Below the pieces are notes generated by a model. It was not told the DNA's origin, ran no database searches, and saw nothing but the letters and a program-made list of their open reading frames with translations. This document shows, in pieces, positions 1-11,033 of a DNA stretch of 31,627 nucleotides. Position 1 is the first letter of the stretch, and each line of letters starts with the position of its first letter. Source of the DNA: Acanthaster planci (Eukaryota; Echinodermata; Asteroidea; Valvatida; Acanthasteridae); the NCBI RefSeq assembly GCF_001949145.1, contig NW_019091622.1, positions 309,106 to 340,732 on the forward strand, given 5' to 3'. The position numbers and the translations under genes were made by a program.

Positions 1-130
1 TGCAAAAAATAAAAAGCAATCAATATTCCTCCGGCAAATTGTGACTTTTCATTGAGCTAAAAATACCAAACTTGGGTGGGGGGTACAAATTAAGCAAGGC
101 TGGAGACACGCTCCAAATTTGTGCACAGAC

Positions 131-255
131 CTGAGCAGAACCAGATGAGGTCCCTCCTGATGAAGACGACGAGTCGGAGCTCGCCGTGGGTGGCCGAGTG
201 TAGGAGGACGTGAGATGGGCCCAGGATCTCCTGCAAACGGATCTCCCACTCCTGC
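131..255 (-). CDS. INPP5E: INPP5E coding exon 5 (last exon in window)
   Basis: A 125-base exon encoding [18 protein letters not shown] then [20 protein letters not shown] and FCS. It aligns nearly residue for residue with human REWETRLQETLGPHYVLL...[12 protein letters not shown] in the catalytic domain. The acceptor is GGGAGCAG|G and the donor is TCAG|GTCTGT at 131/130, phase 1. The next exon should begin with the rest of a Glu-type codon and lies outside the window. Confidence 0.93.
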
Positions 256-3200
256 CTGCTCCCCCAAACCAAAAACACCAGGAAATCAGACAGGTATTGA
301 AATACACAGAGGTTTTGTTTTCAAGGATTCTTTTGACAGGAAACACTATGTTCTTGAAAAAAGAATCAAACACTGTGAAAAAAAATTAATTGCTAACAAA
401 TTGAAATTGTATTGGTCAGCTGTTCTTATGATGGTATTTGACAACAAAGAATTTAATTCAATTAACACCACAGAGATCATTTTCCGTGAGTTTAAATAAA
501 GTAACAGCAAAATCAGGTGCATGTACATGAATGTCACAATGACCAATAAAAATCCATGGAGAGACTTTAGATTTTCTAAAGACTGTCTTCCATCAAGAAT
601 TTAATCACATCAAGAATTAATCAAAATGAAAATATACATGTAGTTTAGTCTATCCATCTTTACACCTCAGAATGTCAGAAACAAAGGAGAATTGCAAAGC
701 GGACTAACAATCAAATTCAGAATTCCTTTTTTGGTTCACACAATCACAAAATTGTTTGAGTATTCGTCTGCAGGTTGTGTACTGCAAATTAATATTTGAT
801 GGCAGAAAAATGTACCATGCTCACTCAGTCAGAGTGGACAAAGAACTAGCCGCGTCGGCAGCCATCCCAAAGTGCAACATTCTGAGTTGGGTGCAGACAC
901 ATTCCTACATAGCCCAATGGCGTTTCAAGGACTTATTTAAGTGACTTGCACAATATCCACACCTTCCTATGAAAGCATGGCCATCTGAATATTTAAAAAG
1001 AGCTTTTAAATGATGAAACTAACAACAGCTGCTCTTGCTTTGCCAATGATGTTGCTAGGCAACAGTTGCCAGGATAATGCATCCTTTCATTGTACAGCTA
1101 TAAGTGCAAAGAATGGAGGGCTTTTTGCTTTTGCTTTTTGATTAAGCAAGTTCAAAAATGTTTATCAATGAAAACTGATGGAGTAATGGACTTTCAGAAC
1201 TTATTCTATTGCATGACCACAAAAGTAACATATAAAAGTATGTTTCAGATCATCATTGAGTACAATTTTTGTGTCAAAACAGATGGATATTGATAAAAAT
1301 CATTCACCCTAACAGTCCTGAATCCTCCAATTTTAATACATTTTTGCACGAGGGAGTTAGGGTTATTTGTTCAGAAAGACTCATCGTTGGATTCTTTCTT
1401 GGGGAAGGACACTCAAAACCAATGATTACATATTTTGAAACCATTCTCTTGGTTTATGAGCCAAAAAGCATTTTTAACAGTCTAGAACACGTTTTTGTGC
1501 ACAGTCTGATGAAAATTGGTAATCCTACAGCAGGCTTATATCCCTAAACAGTCCAGAATGTCTGTACATTAGATTACCTCTGCAGTTAGGGCAAATATTT
1601 GGTGTGCTCATGCTGCAATGTGCCCTCGCTTAACCCGAAGAAGGGGATGGAAGAAATCTATAGTCCGTTTGTTTTCTTCAGAAAGCAAAATCTCCAGGTG
1701 CAGCCAGTCTAAATCTTACCCACAATTCCATCAACTTTAGCCCTAAATTTTTAGCTGCAATTCCGCTTCTTACCCATCCGACGATGATTCCTGCGTTCCA
1801 ACGACGTACATATCTTGAACCAAAACACAATCTTCCGGCAACAGCAACTCTTCTAAATTATCTGGTAACACCTGATACAGAAATGACAATCACCACGATA
1901 TACGTAAAATGACTCCTTGTCATTTAGAATTTATTTATAAATAAATCAAACATCCATTTGCATGGCATATGTACATATGATCAACAATAAAGCATCGGGG
2001 AAGGGTTTGGTTAAAACCAAGTACATGTAACCCTATTTTTTTTTAAGGGAATGAATGCATGTCTGCACTTTAAACTTAGAGAGTAACAATGGCTACAAAC
2101 AATACATGCAATGTTTGACATGCACGAGGGTTTATCCACTACAAACACAGGGCGAGGGTTCCCCTCGTTTTTTTTCTGTTTTCTGAGAGTGACGCAATCT
2201 ACATTCAGCATGTTCAGAATTTGCATCTTGGCATGAACAGAAAAAAGCCCTTTTTAGATTGTTATAGTTGAGCTCTGAAGACAAATGACACCGCATTCGA
2301 TTTGGATGCTTCCAACTATTTATTTGAACAGACGAAGTCAGAGAAAACATGTTTTCCTTTGAGTTGCTCATTAATCTTGCCAAGTTGTTTTGTCAGACAA
2401 CCTGCACTGACACAGCAACCACAGCGCTACTTGTTTCCCGGTTTTTAAATTTCTGTTAAAGAGCTTGTACCTTCAACATTTTCGCATTTCAATTCCTGAT
2501 GATGTGGCTTAGAAATAAAACTCATCTGATGAAAATTTCTAAAATTCCATGGATGAAAGTTTTCAACCTTTGACCTCCTTTTGATGTACATGTACATATT
2601 GTCCATTAATATTAAAATCCCACTATCTTGTGTGAAATAAAGAAATGGAATATACAAACAGACACGCCAAACTGCAACAAACTTCTGCTGCAGTTTGTAG
2701 ACATATCACATGTACAATAACTTGACTATTTTTGACAAAACAGATAGTCTCCTACAAAATTTGCATGTTACACAAAAGGAAATTAATTATCAGGATGGTT
2801 TTGAAGATCTTCCACTCCCTCTTATAAACATTGACTGAATTTTATTAGAATTTTGACTTATAGTTATACTTAAAGGATGTGAATTTAACAGATGCTGTTT
2901 ATTGATGCATTATTTGTACATGTAATGAAAATGCCCATTTTAGAACAAGCCAAATGATTAAACAGCACGAATCTTATTAAACTGATGAATACTTAAATTC
3001 AATAAATCCCCCACCAGAGCGTGTAACCACAAAGGCCGGACAAGTACATGTACGTGTGCGTAGAAGCTCTCAGACACAATTATGGCCAAAGCTATTGGCA
3101 ATCGTTGTGTGAAAGGATCCTTATGCCAATCAGAGACAAATGATAATGTCTCTGGCATTCACTGAGGGGTACATCAACATGCACAATGCATACATGTATA

Positions 3201-6200
3201 TTATACTGATACAAAAGGAGCGATTGTACACGTATGCACTCTAATGCATGTACATGTGTGTGACAATATTTAGAAATTCCATAGTCAATTATATGCTATT
3301 GTGAATTGTGACTTCTCATAAATCTCACAATATTCCCTAATGAAACTTTATAAATTCAATAAGCATTGATTCAGCCAGACAATAATGCGTACGTGTACTT
3401 TTCGTATTTTGTTTGGAAATCTGGCTTTTGCGGGCTGATGTGACAGAACAATTGTTCGGCCATGGGACCCTTCAGACAAACAGCATCACTTAGCTGCAGC
3501 TCCATGCATAACTCGGAAGAATTTCTGAATTTGATTTGAAAATGCCAGGGGCAAGCACACTGACTCAATGCATCCCCACTAAGCCCATCATGCCATGAGG
3601 ACATCAGATGATGTAGCCTAGCACGACAATGTGTGATGAAGTAAGACTACGGTTACATGCTCTTCATTTCTCATACAATGGGTTTACACAATTGGTTTTG
3701 ACAAAGAATGACTGCATCTGTGACAAAGTAATTTACATGTACACCAGAAATTTGATAACATGTCCATACACTCTGATACCAGACTAGAGACCAGTCATAT
3801 CAAATTAGGTAATGCCAAACTAACAAAATGATCAATTAATGATTTGTTCATAATTCCTCATCTGAGTATTTTTTTTGGAAGCAACTTTGAGTTTTAGAAT
3901 TTTTTTTCCAGCAGTGAATAAGTTAAATTGTGCTTTTCTAAAATCATTTTCTTAGCATTCAATACGGGCAATTCAAAATAGTACGCCACATGAGTTTGCA
4001 ACGAGTCGGCCAATCACAAAATGCAAAATTTGTCAACCCAATGCGCGTTTGGAAAGGGTCGACAAATTTCGCGCATTATGATTGGCCAATGCATTGCAAA
4101 CACTTGGGTGGCGCACTATTGTGAATCGCCCGTATTAATTATGTCAGAAAGGTCTCACTTTGGCAAACTCCAAACTGACATGACAACCTTTTCTTTTTCA
4201 ATATGCAGTATAGAATTCAGATGTACATGTACATGTATGTAAAGACAGGTAATGAATTCAGAACTGAAATTACACGAAGTACATGTACATAGCTGGAATG
4301 CAACATGCGGACTGCAATGCGATGGACATGTAACATACATGTATTTCAATTATTTGGCCCATTTGAAGGGTATACATAAGACCAGTGTAAGCGGATCGCT
4401 CTCAGATTGTCTGTCCAACGGACAGCTGTGTCCAAGTAACAGCTGTGGCTCAAAATACCATGTGTACATGACAGCCACTGGCTTGTGGCTGCAACTGTAT
4501 CTCACAGATGTACGCTACTTGTAGCCACATTGAGTCGCTATTGACGTAGCCCTCGCTGAGGCTGTGTTCAGACACATTCTCACGACAAATACCGTCCATT
4601 TTTAACTGCAACCTGTATTTTATACATGCTCTCAATCGCCCACACCAATGCCTGCATGTTTGTGTACAGCCTTGTACATGTTGTTCATGTACGTCATTTA
4701 AATCACTTGGTGTTCAGGACGGGACAATACATACCACCAAAATGAACTACCTGCTATCAAGAAAATGCACGATCCACTTTGAGAAGTGTTTACAGAACCA
4801 GGGGTCCCTTAGCAACAGGTTTGGTTTACATTTGAGTAAACAACCAAGGCACTCAAAGTGCAGACAACAAGATCTCATTCACGCCATCAACAATGGCATG
4901 TGTTATATTATCTTTTCAGAGGAGACATGTACCATACTAATACTGTAGAGTTGTACATGTACATATAAAAATCTACAGACATCCAAATGGAAATGTGCAC
5001 ATGAAATTGTCCAGACAGTGAGGATAAAAATGCATGGGGGGGGGGAAAGCCCAAAACCTACATGTAGTCTTAATTGTTTACACTGAACCCAAAAAGTCAA
5101 TAAACTCCACTTGGACCTGCACATCATTTGCAAATCAAGCACACTATAAACCGAGTCTGGGGAGTGATATAATGTGTAATATCACAATATGTGTAATGTA
5201 ATTTACCTTTCCTTCACACATGTTCCAAGTAGCAATGAAGATTTTGACCTTCCTGTCGGGGAAGAATCGCTCCAGCTCTTCCCTGCTCAGCAAAGATCCT
5301 GAGGTACTCGCCCCACCGCTCAAGTAGGTCCTACAATTACAATTAATGAATCAATTTAGGAATGGAAAACCAAATGATGCAGTAATTGCATAACAAAACA
5401 ATCTGGCAGTAGAGTTTTAGCCACAGGTCAGAATTCAAAGGAAACTTAACAATACACTGTCTTGATTTCTAAGAGATGTGCTGACATTTTCCTCTGACCG
5501 CTGAACTCCATAAGAATCCCACACCGAGTCATAAATATGTGAGGTAATATTGTTTATAATAACTAACGGTTAGAGCTCAATATATGGACATCTTTAATTT
5601 TTCCTTAGAGGGATTCATTTGCCATCAGATAGTGACAACCTGTCCTCAAATTCAAATCTCAGGGAAATTATTGAAGCGTTAACTTCGACAACACTTGGGA
5701 TTTTTCGGTCCCAGTCTCGTAGGGTGTGTGCACAGGCTGTCAAGAGATGTCAGTGTACAGAACTTTTTCAAAACAAACTGCTACGTGTATATTGCTGTCA
5801 GGTTGTGGAAGAAAGATCGTCTTGCACATGAACATGGATGTTCCTACCATTGCATTTATCAATTTATCAATGGCATTATTTGAATACCATACCATATTAC
5901 ATAAACATAAGTAGAAAGACAGCAAAAGCTGAGAACTAGGTGAAACTACATGTATTTGGTAGAGATGAGGTATCCTCAGCAAAAAAATTCAGGAAGGAAG
6001 TTTATTCAAGAAATTTCAACTAAGCCCCAATTTATACCACAAAAATTGGTGGTATGCAGGGTAACGAGAAATGCATGCGAGACAGAAACCATGGAAACAT
6101 GTTAATATCGCCAATTTCTTACTTGTTTCTTGCAGTTCTTGTGGTTATTGTAGAAAGTGCACCGGTGGACATGAAGGAACGGCTTGTGTCTGAGAGTTGC

Positions 6201-8365
6201 GACCTGCTCGTGCTTCCCAAGACTGGCTCTGACATGGCCACAGAGTGCTCAATGTCATCAGGTTTGAAGGAGGCCAGATCTGATGAGGAGCCTGGCAGCG
6301 ATGGAGGAGACTCCACAGCAGCAGGCGATGAATGCCCCTTCCTAGATGCCTTAATATCTTCGGTCTGGTCCCCAGACTCTAAGCCAGCGTGATTTACACT
6401 TTCTTCGACAATACTCCGATGACGATGCTCCAACGATACACTCTCTTTGTCAACATCATTGGTGTCTCCAAGAGTTGTATCTACCCCGACGGACTTAGAG
6501 TATGCCCTCAACATTTCGTCCTCGCTTAGACTGTTCAATTCTGCTGCCAATTCTACAGGAGAAATATGCGTCATCACCGACTCCTCTCCTTTGGTTTGGG
6601 ATGGCGTGATCACTTCTTCCGCCTCAGCCTTGTTGGCAAAGGTACTCACAATCAGGTCCTCGCCATTACTATCTGTGCTTTGTAATGAAGCTTTACGGTC
6701 CGTCTCAGCTCTTGCCGGTGTAGATGCATCGAGGGGAGGGAGAGAATTGGACATGTTTCGGAGTGAATTCCGACTGCCCTTGACATCATCGACGAGGTCA
6801 CTTTGCACATCTCTTACCTCTTGCCCGATCGACTCCGTTACGTTTGATGAAATGTTTTCCAGAGTCCCCTTGTTGGTTTTGCCTGGACTGTTATCCGGAA
6901 CAACAATGAGATCTTCAGTGTCTGATTCACTGTCAAAGTTCACAACTTCGTCAGGTGAGTGCGTATCTTTCGATCTCACGTTTGAAAACCCTGCTGGCTC
7001 ACTCTGGACTATTTCAGATGCCTGTGGAATTATTGCTTGTTCTGTTGCCATTGTTGCAGGAATAATGATGTCTTCTACAAGTGTCTTGTCATCTGGCCTC
7101 TGCAATACAGGCGACTGTACATCACTGTCACTGCTAAGCGTTTTGCTTGTAATATCACGGGGAGGCAGCATAGAAACATGGTCGAAACTTGACGAGATTG
7201 GCTTGAAGATACTTTCATTGAGTTTGGTTTTGTTTGTTGTCTGCTCGTCTCGAACAAGAGACGATTCCTTTGATAACACAGAATCCCTTTCACTCTGCTC
7301 CTTGGTTATCGTTGCATCTTCGTTTAGGCCCTTCTCGATATTCGTAAATCGACGGGGTTTCACTCGTGGAGAGGGTCCTGTCTCTCTCCTAACTAGACTA
7401 TTGCTGTTTGCATCTGTTTGTGGCCTCACAAATCCTGCCTCTGTGTCTTTCTCCACGGTATTGGGGCCTGTCTCTCCGTTCAATGGGGTAATTCTGGTGA
7501 GACTTGCGAGCGGAGGGGGACCCATCAAGCTCTCAAGCTCACCGTGATTAAGCTTTGTCTTTTCGGGGGCCTCTCTATTCTCTAAGCTGTCGACAATGCC
7601 ATCGAGTGGCCTGATGCGGCGAGGCTTGATGTGGGGGGAGGGAAGCGGTTTCTGTTCAAGTGTGCCGCGCTCTCTGGACAACAGCGATGAGACCTCGTCA
7701 ATTCCGCCCTGAACTCTGGCATCTGCATTCTCTTTACTTTCTTGCACTTTGTCAGGCACTTCTGAAATATTATCGTTGATGTGCTTGTCCAATTGGTTCC
7801 CAGTAAAATCCTTGATGTCTACCAATGAAGAAGATGGCAATCCCTCTACTTTTTCTTGAAGTTCCGTGGGTCCATGCTTCTTAAGTTTCCTGCAATCAAA
7901 GTTCAAACAGAAAAATACTTTAAACAATTAAGAAATACTTTCAAGTACATTCAAGAGTAGATTAAGCCTTACTTCACTATTTTATCGGGCTTAGCCAATA
8001 AGCAACTGAAAGCTATTCAGATTTTGCTATGTACTGTATTTAACTGTGTTACGCCCCAATTACAGTATCAGTCCCAACTATAATGCCTGAAACAGTAAAA
8101 ATGTGCCGGTTTATGTTTTCATTTGCTAAAGGAATTGAAAGCATCAACATTCAGCAATGTACAAAGTGCCAGCAGAGGAGTTTATATCATAAACCCACCT
8201 TAAACGAGAAAGCGTATTGGTTTTCTTCTTTCGTGATGGATTACTTGACAAGATATCATCCGTGGAGCTCAAGGAGCTGTTGGACCTTGCAGACAGAAGA
8301 TTATTATCCTGATCCAGGCTGGAGATGGAGTCTAAACCCACTAAGTTGCTGATTTCCATGGCCAT
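131..8365 (-). CDS. INPP5E: INPP5E, inositol polyphosphate-5-phosphatase E (3' end beyond the window)
   Basis: Minus-strand gene with coding exons 8365-8199, 7889-6123, 5330-5207, 1871-1774 and 255-131. All junctions are GT/AG and phases agree (2, 2, 0, 2, then 1 at the edge of the visible part). The joined exons give about 760 residues without a stop. INPP5E removes the 5-phosphate from PI(4,5)P2 and PI(3,4,5)P3 and sets the lipid identity of the ciliary membrane. The catalytic domain starts near residue 673 with IFIATWNM, continues with MYVVGTQES near 708, and reaches [11 protein letters not shown] in the last visible exon, each closely matching vertebrate INPP5E. The PxWxDR-type catalytic motifs and the C-terminal ciliary-targeting and CaaX region must lie left of base 131. 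About 670 residues precede the catalytic domain, roughly twice the human N-terminus as I recall it (whole human protein about 644 aa). The start ATG at 8365 is preceded in frame by TAA at 8374-8372. Confidence 0.93.
256..1773 (-). other. INPP5E intron 4
   Basis: About 1.5 kb of AT-rich intron with no supported exon on either strand. It contains a palindromic GTTGCTAGGCAAC (RFX X-box-like) at 1051-1063, described separately. Confidence 0.85.
1051..1063. promoter_or_regulatory. Candidate RFX X-box in INPP5E intron 4
   Basis: GTTGCTAGGCAAC is an almost perfect palindrome matching RYYNYY(N1)RRNRAC, close to the classical GTTGCCATGGCAAC site. A further half-site (GTTGCC) begins at 1065. It could be an intronic RFX-bound enhancer of INPP5E or of neighbouring ciliary genes. 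Confidence 0.4.
1774..1871 (-). CDS. INPP5E: INPP5E coding exon 4
   Basis: A 98-base exon found by homology; it is too short to stand out as an open frame. The acceptor is CTGTATCAG|GTG and the donor is GATGG|GTAAGA. It encodes [20 protein letters not shown] then [12 protein letters not shown], matching human LPPSLDEFLLP...YVIGVQEG. The Glu of TQE corresponds to the conserved metal-coordinating Glu of 5-phosphatases. Phase 0 in and phase 2 out, exactly fitting the neighbouring exons. Human GVQEG reads GTQES here. Confidence 0.92.
1872..5206 (-). other. INPP5E intron 3
   Basis: About 3.3 kb of AT-rich intron carrying many TACATGTA/GTACATGTAC words (for example near 2586, 3043, 4222, 4280 and 4955) and a complete palindromic element at 3961-4136. 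No coding exon of INPP5E is missing here: phases of exons 3 and 4 join directly. Short open frames have no recognisable product. Confidence 0.85.
3961..4136. mobile_element. Palindromic MITE-like element
   Basis: A 176-base element whose two halves are inverted copies of each other along almost their full length. Both ends read AATACGGGC(A/G)ATTC inward, followed by matching blocks (ATAGT-CGCCAC, GTTTGCAA, GGCCAATCA, AAATTTGTC). The ends are flanked by ATTC on the left and AATT on the right, so a short AT-rich target duplication such as TTAA/TTCAA is possible but not clear. It has no coding capacity and is best read as a nonautonomous inverted-repeat DNA transposon inside INPP5E intron 3. Confidence 0.8.
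5207..5330 (-). CDS. INPP5E: INPP5E coding exon 3 (start of phosphatase domain)
   Basis: A 124-base exon, acceptor TTGTAG|G and donor AAG|GTAAAT, 41 codons after the base completing Lys645. It encodes [19 protein letters not shown] followed by [10 protein letters not shown]. This matches the vertebrate INPP5E segment with ELARYFPDR and ATWNM at the beginning of the inositol polyphosphate 5-phosphatase catalytic domain. The Asn of WNM is a conserved active-site residue of this DNase I-like fold family. Confidence 0.93.
5331..6122 (-). other. INPP5E intron 2 with dispersed repeat copy
   Basis: About 0.8 kb between exons 2 and 3. It holds one copy (about 5701-5774) of a repeat that recurs in opposite orientation at about 8505-8579. 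Exons 2 and 3 join in phase across it, so no coding exon is expected. Confidence 0.8.
5701..5774 (+). repeat. Dispersed repeat, copy A
   Basis: About 74 bases similar to the reverse complement of 8505-8579. Shared core words include TAGGGT-TGTGCACAGG and TGTCAAG, ending in a CTTT-TC-AAAA block. Read in one frame it encodes [17 protein letters not shown]; copy B encodes HRVCAQGVKRHPYMELF. The family is not one I recognise. Confidence 0.6.
6123..7889 (-). CDS. INPP5E: INPP5E coding exon 2 (large, low-complexity)
   Basis: A 1767-base exon encoding about residues 57-644, one uninterrupted reading frame. It starts after TTTGATTGCAG and ends at the donor CAA|GTAAGA. Composition is Ser, Asp, Glu, Thr and Lys rich with no predicted fold or membrane segment that I can see, so it is probably disordered. 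A PSPxxKPRR motif occurs twice (about residues 139-147 and 228-236). Acidic-hydrophobic motifs VEDIII (about 327), TEDLIVV (about 380) and GEDLIVS (about 465) are spaced through the middle. The last residues (TARNK, joining TYLSGG) align with the human RSRSYLEGS segment just before the catalytic domain, which ties this exon to INPP5E. Confidence 0.9.
7890..8198 (-). other. INPP5E intron 1 (between coding exons 1 and 2)
   Basis: A 309-base intron with donor GTGGGT and acceptor TTGCAG. Nothing else is recognised in it. Confidence 0.85.
8199..8365 (-). CDS. INPP5E: INPP5E coding exon 1
   Basis: Encodes residues 1-55, beginning [16 protein letters not shown], rich in Ser and Asp and ending in a basic patch ([13 protein letters not shown]). 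The exon appears to extend upstream to an acceptor at 8391/8390 (TTTTCTGTAG), so its first 25 bases are 5' UTR containing an in-frame TAA, and at least one noncoding exon lies further upstream. The donor is AAG|GTGGGT at 8199/8198, phase 2; the split codon is Arg56. Confidence 0.85.
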
Positions 8366-8504
8366 TACTGGTTACTGGAGCAGCCTGCTCCTACAGAAAA
8401 ACAGAATTTTCTTCAAACTGAGCAGGGAATGGATCAGTAAAATAGAACAGAAGTTTATTTAAATTTTTGATTTAAACAGAGTTTTTTTAAACATTAGAGG
8501 TTCG

Positions 8505-8579
8505 ACTTTTGGAAAGAGTTCCATATATGGATGCCGCTTGACACCCTGTGCACAAACCCTATGACGCTGGTCTGAAAAA
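8505..8579 (-). repeat. Dispersed repeat, copy B
   Basis: Inverted-orientation relative of 5701-5774, upstream of the INPP5E start exon. Its reverse complement shares TAGGGTTTGTGCACAGG, GTGTCAAG and GGAACTCTTTCCAAAA with copy A. The two copies look like degenerate members of one family. Confidence 0.6.
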
Positions 8580-9897
8580 TTAAGCATTATCAAAGTAAAC
8601 GACTTGGTTTTGTCTCTCCTAAACTGAACTTTTCTGGACATGTCTTTGCTTTCTGACAGCTAACAGATCACTGTAGGGAATAATTACTGGCGTCTGTAGG
8701 CCTAGTATGGAACTCTTCCTTGGCTTTTTCCTAAAAATCTTGAAATTTTCAAAAAATTGAGGGATATTTCATCTATACGAAATTACAACACATAGGCCTA
8801 ATGTTATACAATGTATGTATTAGGCCAAGGCCTATTTTCAGTGATCTCATCCAGCCAAACAAAGAGTCAGTCGGTCATTGTCGATGAACGTGATTTCAAG
8901 GTGAAATTTCCCATCACTGTACCGGCCTGAGAACCTGTCATTTTGTCAGCTTTTGATGCACTTCAGTCTTAACACCAGACAATAGTAAATCGTGCATAAG
9001 AATTACAGGAAAACTTAACTCACATTTCTAAATTTCGACATAAAAACAGCAAAATAAACTGTCCGAAATCTGGACACCAAAAGATAAACATGAATTCTCG
9101 GAGGAAAAATAAAAACAACGGACAGGCCTAGGCCTATCTCAAAAAAAAAATGCAGTAAGTTGTGATTTTCAACGGAAGACATGTTAATCCAGATGAATAA
9201 ACTTACCAGTGAATAGTTTTTTGCATTTGTGGTGAACAATGAATATATTCAGGTACCATAGCCTACGTCAAATTTTCCCCTTTACACAGCAACGATAAAC
9301 AGCCAACCAGCAACCATTTCAATGGTATTTTCCTCGATACCGAGAAGCAACTACAGCTGATTGACAACTCAGTATCGAAGGCTTGGAACCAAATACATGC
9401 AGGATTGACGGAGAAAATGTCTTCAATTGCCCAACATATTTAATGGAACAAAACAACTGTGCCTTTTCTTTGAATGAGAAAAAGAGGAGTCTTTTTAAAT
9501 TTATCAATTTAAAGTTAGAATCATAATACCATCGCATGTCGATTCCTACTAATCGACGCTTGGTTTCAGTAGTTCAAAAATTAGTTCAACGGCTGTTTTA
9601 AGAGCTGAAATCTTCGATGCCGCTATTACGATAATTGAACTTGCGTGACACTCCTTGTCACGCCCATTCAAGGGGGGTATTTCCAATGTTTTCAGTTGAG
9701 CTAAAGTTTTGTGTATGCTCTTTTTTATGATTTTGATCTGTCCGTTTCTTTGTACATGTATTTTTGTTGCTTTTCTTTGTTTGTTTGAGGTAAACTGTCT
9801 TGGTATGGTGGATCCATCACACAGGAACTGTAGCATATCCAGTAGAATTGAAGGGGGGGGGATAAACTCAAGGTCTCTGTTTTAGTGTCGATCACTT

Positions 9898-10012
9898 CGC
9901 TCCTGACCACTTTACCCGTTTGCCTCTTTCGCCCATTTGCCACTTCGCCCATTTCTCACTTCACTCACGTGAAACTGTGCCCACCCGCCCGCCACTTCGC
10001 CCAAACAAGATT
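9898..10012 (-). repeat. Degenerate GGGCGAAGTGG minisatellite, left arm
   Basis: On the minus strand this reads as repeated variants of GGGCGAAGTGG and AAATGGGCGAAGTGG. A similar array on the plus strand lies at 11034-11142, so the two arrays form inverted arms around a 1 kb interior that includes the gap. Confidence 0.75.
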
Positions 10013-10275
10013 TCGCGTAGTAATAATGCACGCCCCAGTTTTACAAACAAGTAGGCCTAAGTATGATTAACCCACAAGTCTCCGCATCTTTTTAATAGGT
10101 TCATTGCGTACAGCTTTGCGGATACAATAATCACTATATCCAGATTTGGAAACAACAGAAGCATTTTCAAAGGCATGGTTTCTCCTTCCTCCATAGCAAA
10201 GCTCCGCCGAAGGGTGCAGTGTCCCAATTCAAGGAAAATTCTCCGCCAGGCCGAGGCACAGAAAAAGTACCCCCA

Positions 10276-10631
10276 NNNNNNNNNNNNNNNNNNNNNNNNN
10301 NNNNNNNNNNNNNNNNNNNNNNNNNNNNNNNNNNNNNNNNNNNNNNNNNNNNNNNNNNNNNNNNNNNNNNNNNNNNNNNNNNNNNNNNNNNNNNNNNNNN
10401 NNNNNNNNNNNNNNNNNNNNNNNNNNNNNNNNNNNNNNNNNNNNNNNNNNNNNNNNNNNNNNNNNNNNNNNNNNNNNNNNNNNNNNNNNNNNNNNNNNNN
10501 NNNNNNNNNNNNNNNNNNNNNNNNNNNNNNNNNNNNNNNNNNNNNNNNNNNNNNNNNNNNNNNNNNNNNNNNNNNNNNNNNNNNNNNNNNNNNNNNNNNN
10601 NNNNNNNNNNNNNNNNNNNNNNNNNNNNNNN
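10276..10631. other. Assembly gap (356 N)
   Basis: A run of N from 10276 to 10631. Open frames drawn through it are artefacts. The gap sits in the interior of the inverted minisatellite pair, a structure that commonly breaks short-read assembly. Confidence 1.
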
Positions 10632-11033
10632 GCAACAGCGTGCACCGAGACCTCCTGAAAAACAAAAAATGCCCAGATGGCCCACAAGCTTGAAGACGGC
10701 TCTAATTCTGTGAACTAAATCCCTGAATTTTTTCCAAAGTTTCTGAATATTTCATGCCAGTTTTGGATAGTCAAAATTCGGAAGGTACTTCGTGTTGTTG
10801 CAGGAGTGGCTCAGCCTCCGATTCTCGCTAGGTGCGCGCCGCGCCTGCTTTTAGCCATGGAGGTGTGTTCCTTCCTCCATGTTTAGCTCAGTGCATCGGC
10901 TTAACATCAAAGAAACCTGTACAGTCTCCAAATCCACTGTATCTTAGTATTACTATTTAATCTTTATCTTTTCTGGCATTCTGGATGAATTCTGGAGGGA
11001 CTAGGTAGTTTTTCTGTGTCTTCCTCAAAAGCC

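Noticed and set aside
215-499. 94-codon plus-strand open frame
   Set aside because: It overlaps INPP5E exon 5 antisense and then runs into intron sequence.
6085-6098. GAAACCATGGAAAC as a further RFX X-box
   Set aside because: It is palindromic and centred on CCATGG but breaks the consensus at the second position; too weak to list.
6447-7547. 366-codon plus-strand open frame
   Set aside because: It is the antisense shadow of INPP5E exon 2, whose minus-strand frame is longer and joins in phase to exons with clear homology.
10057-10713. Several 150-200 codon open frames
   Set aside because: They run through 356 N; the sequence on either side of the gap shows no recognised protein.
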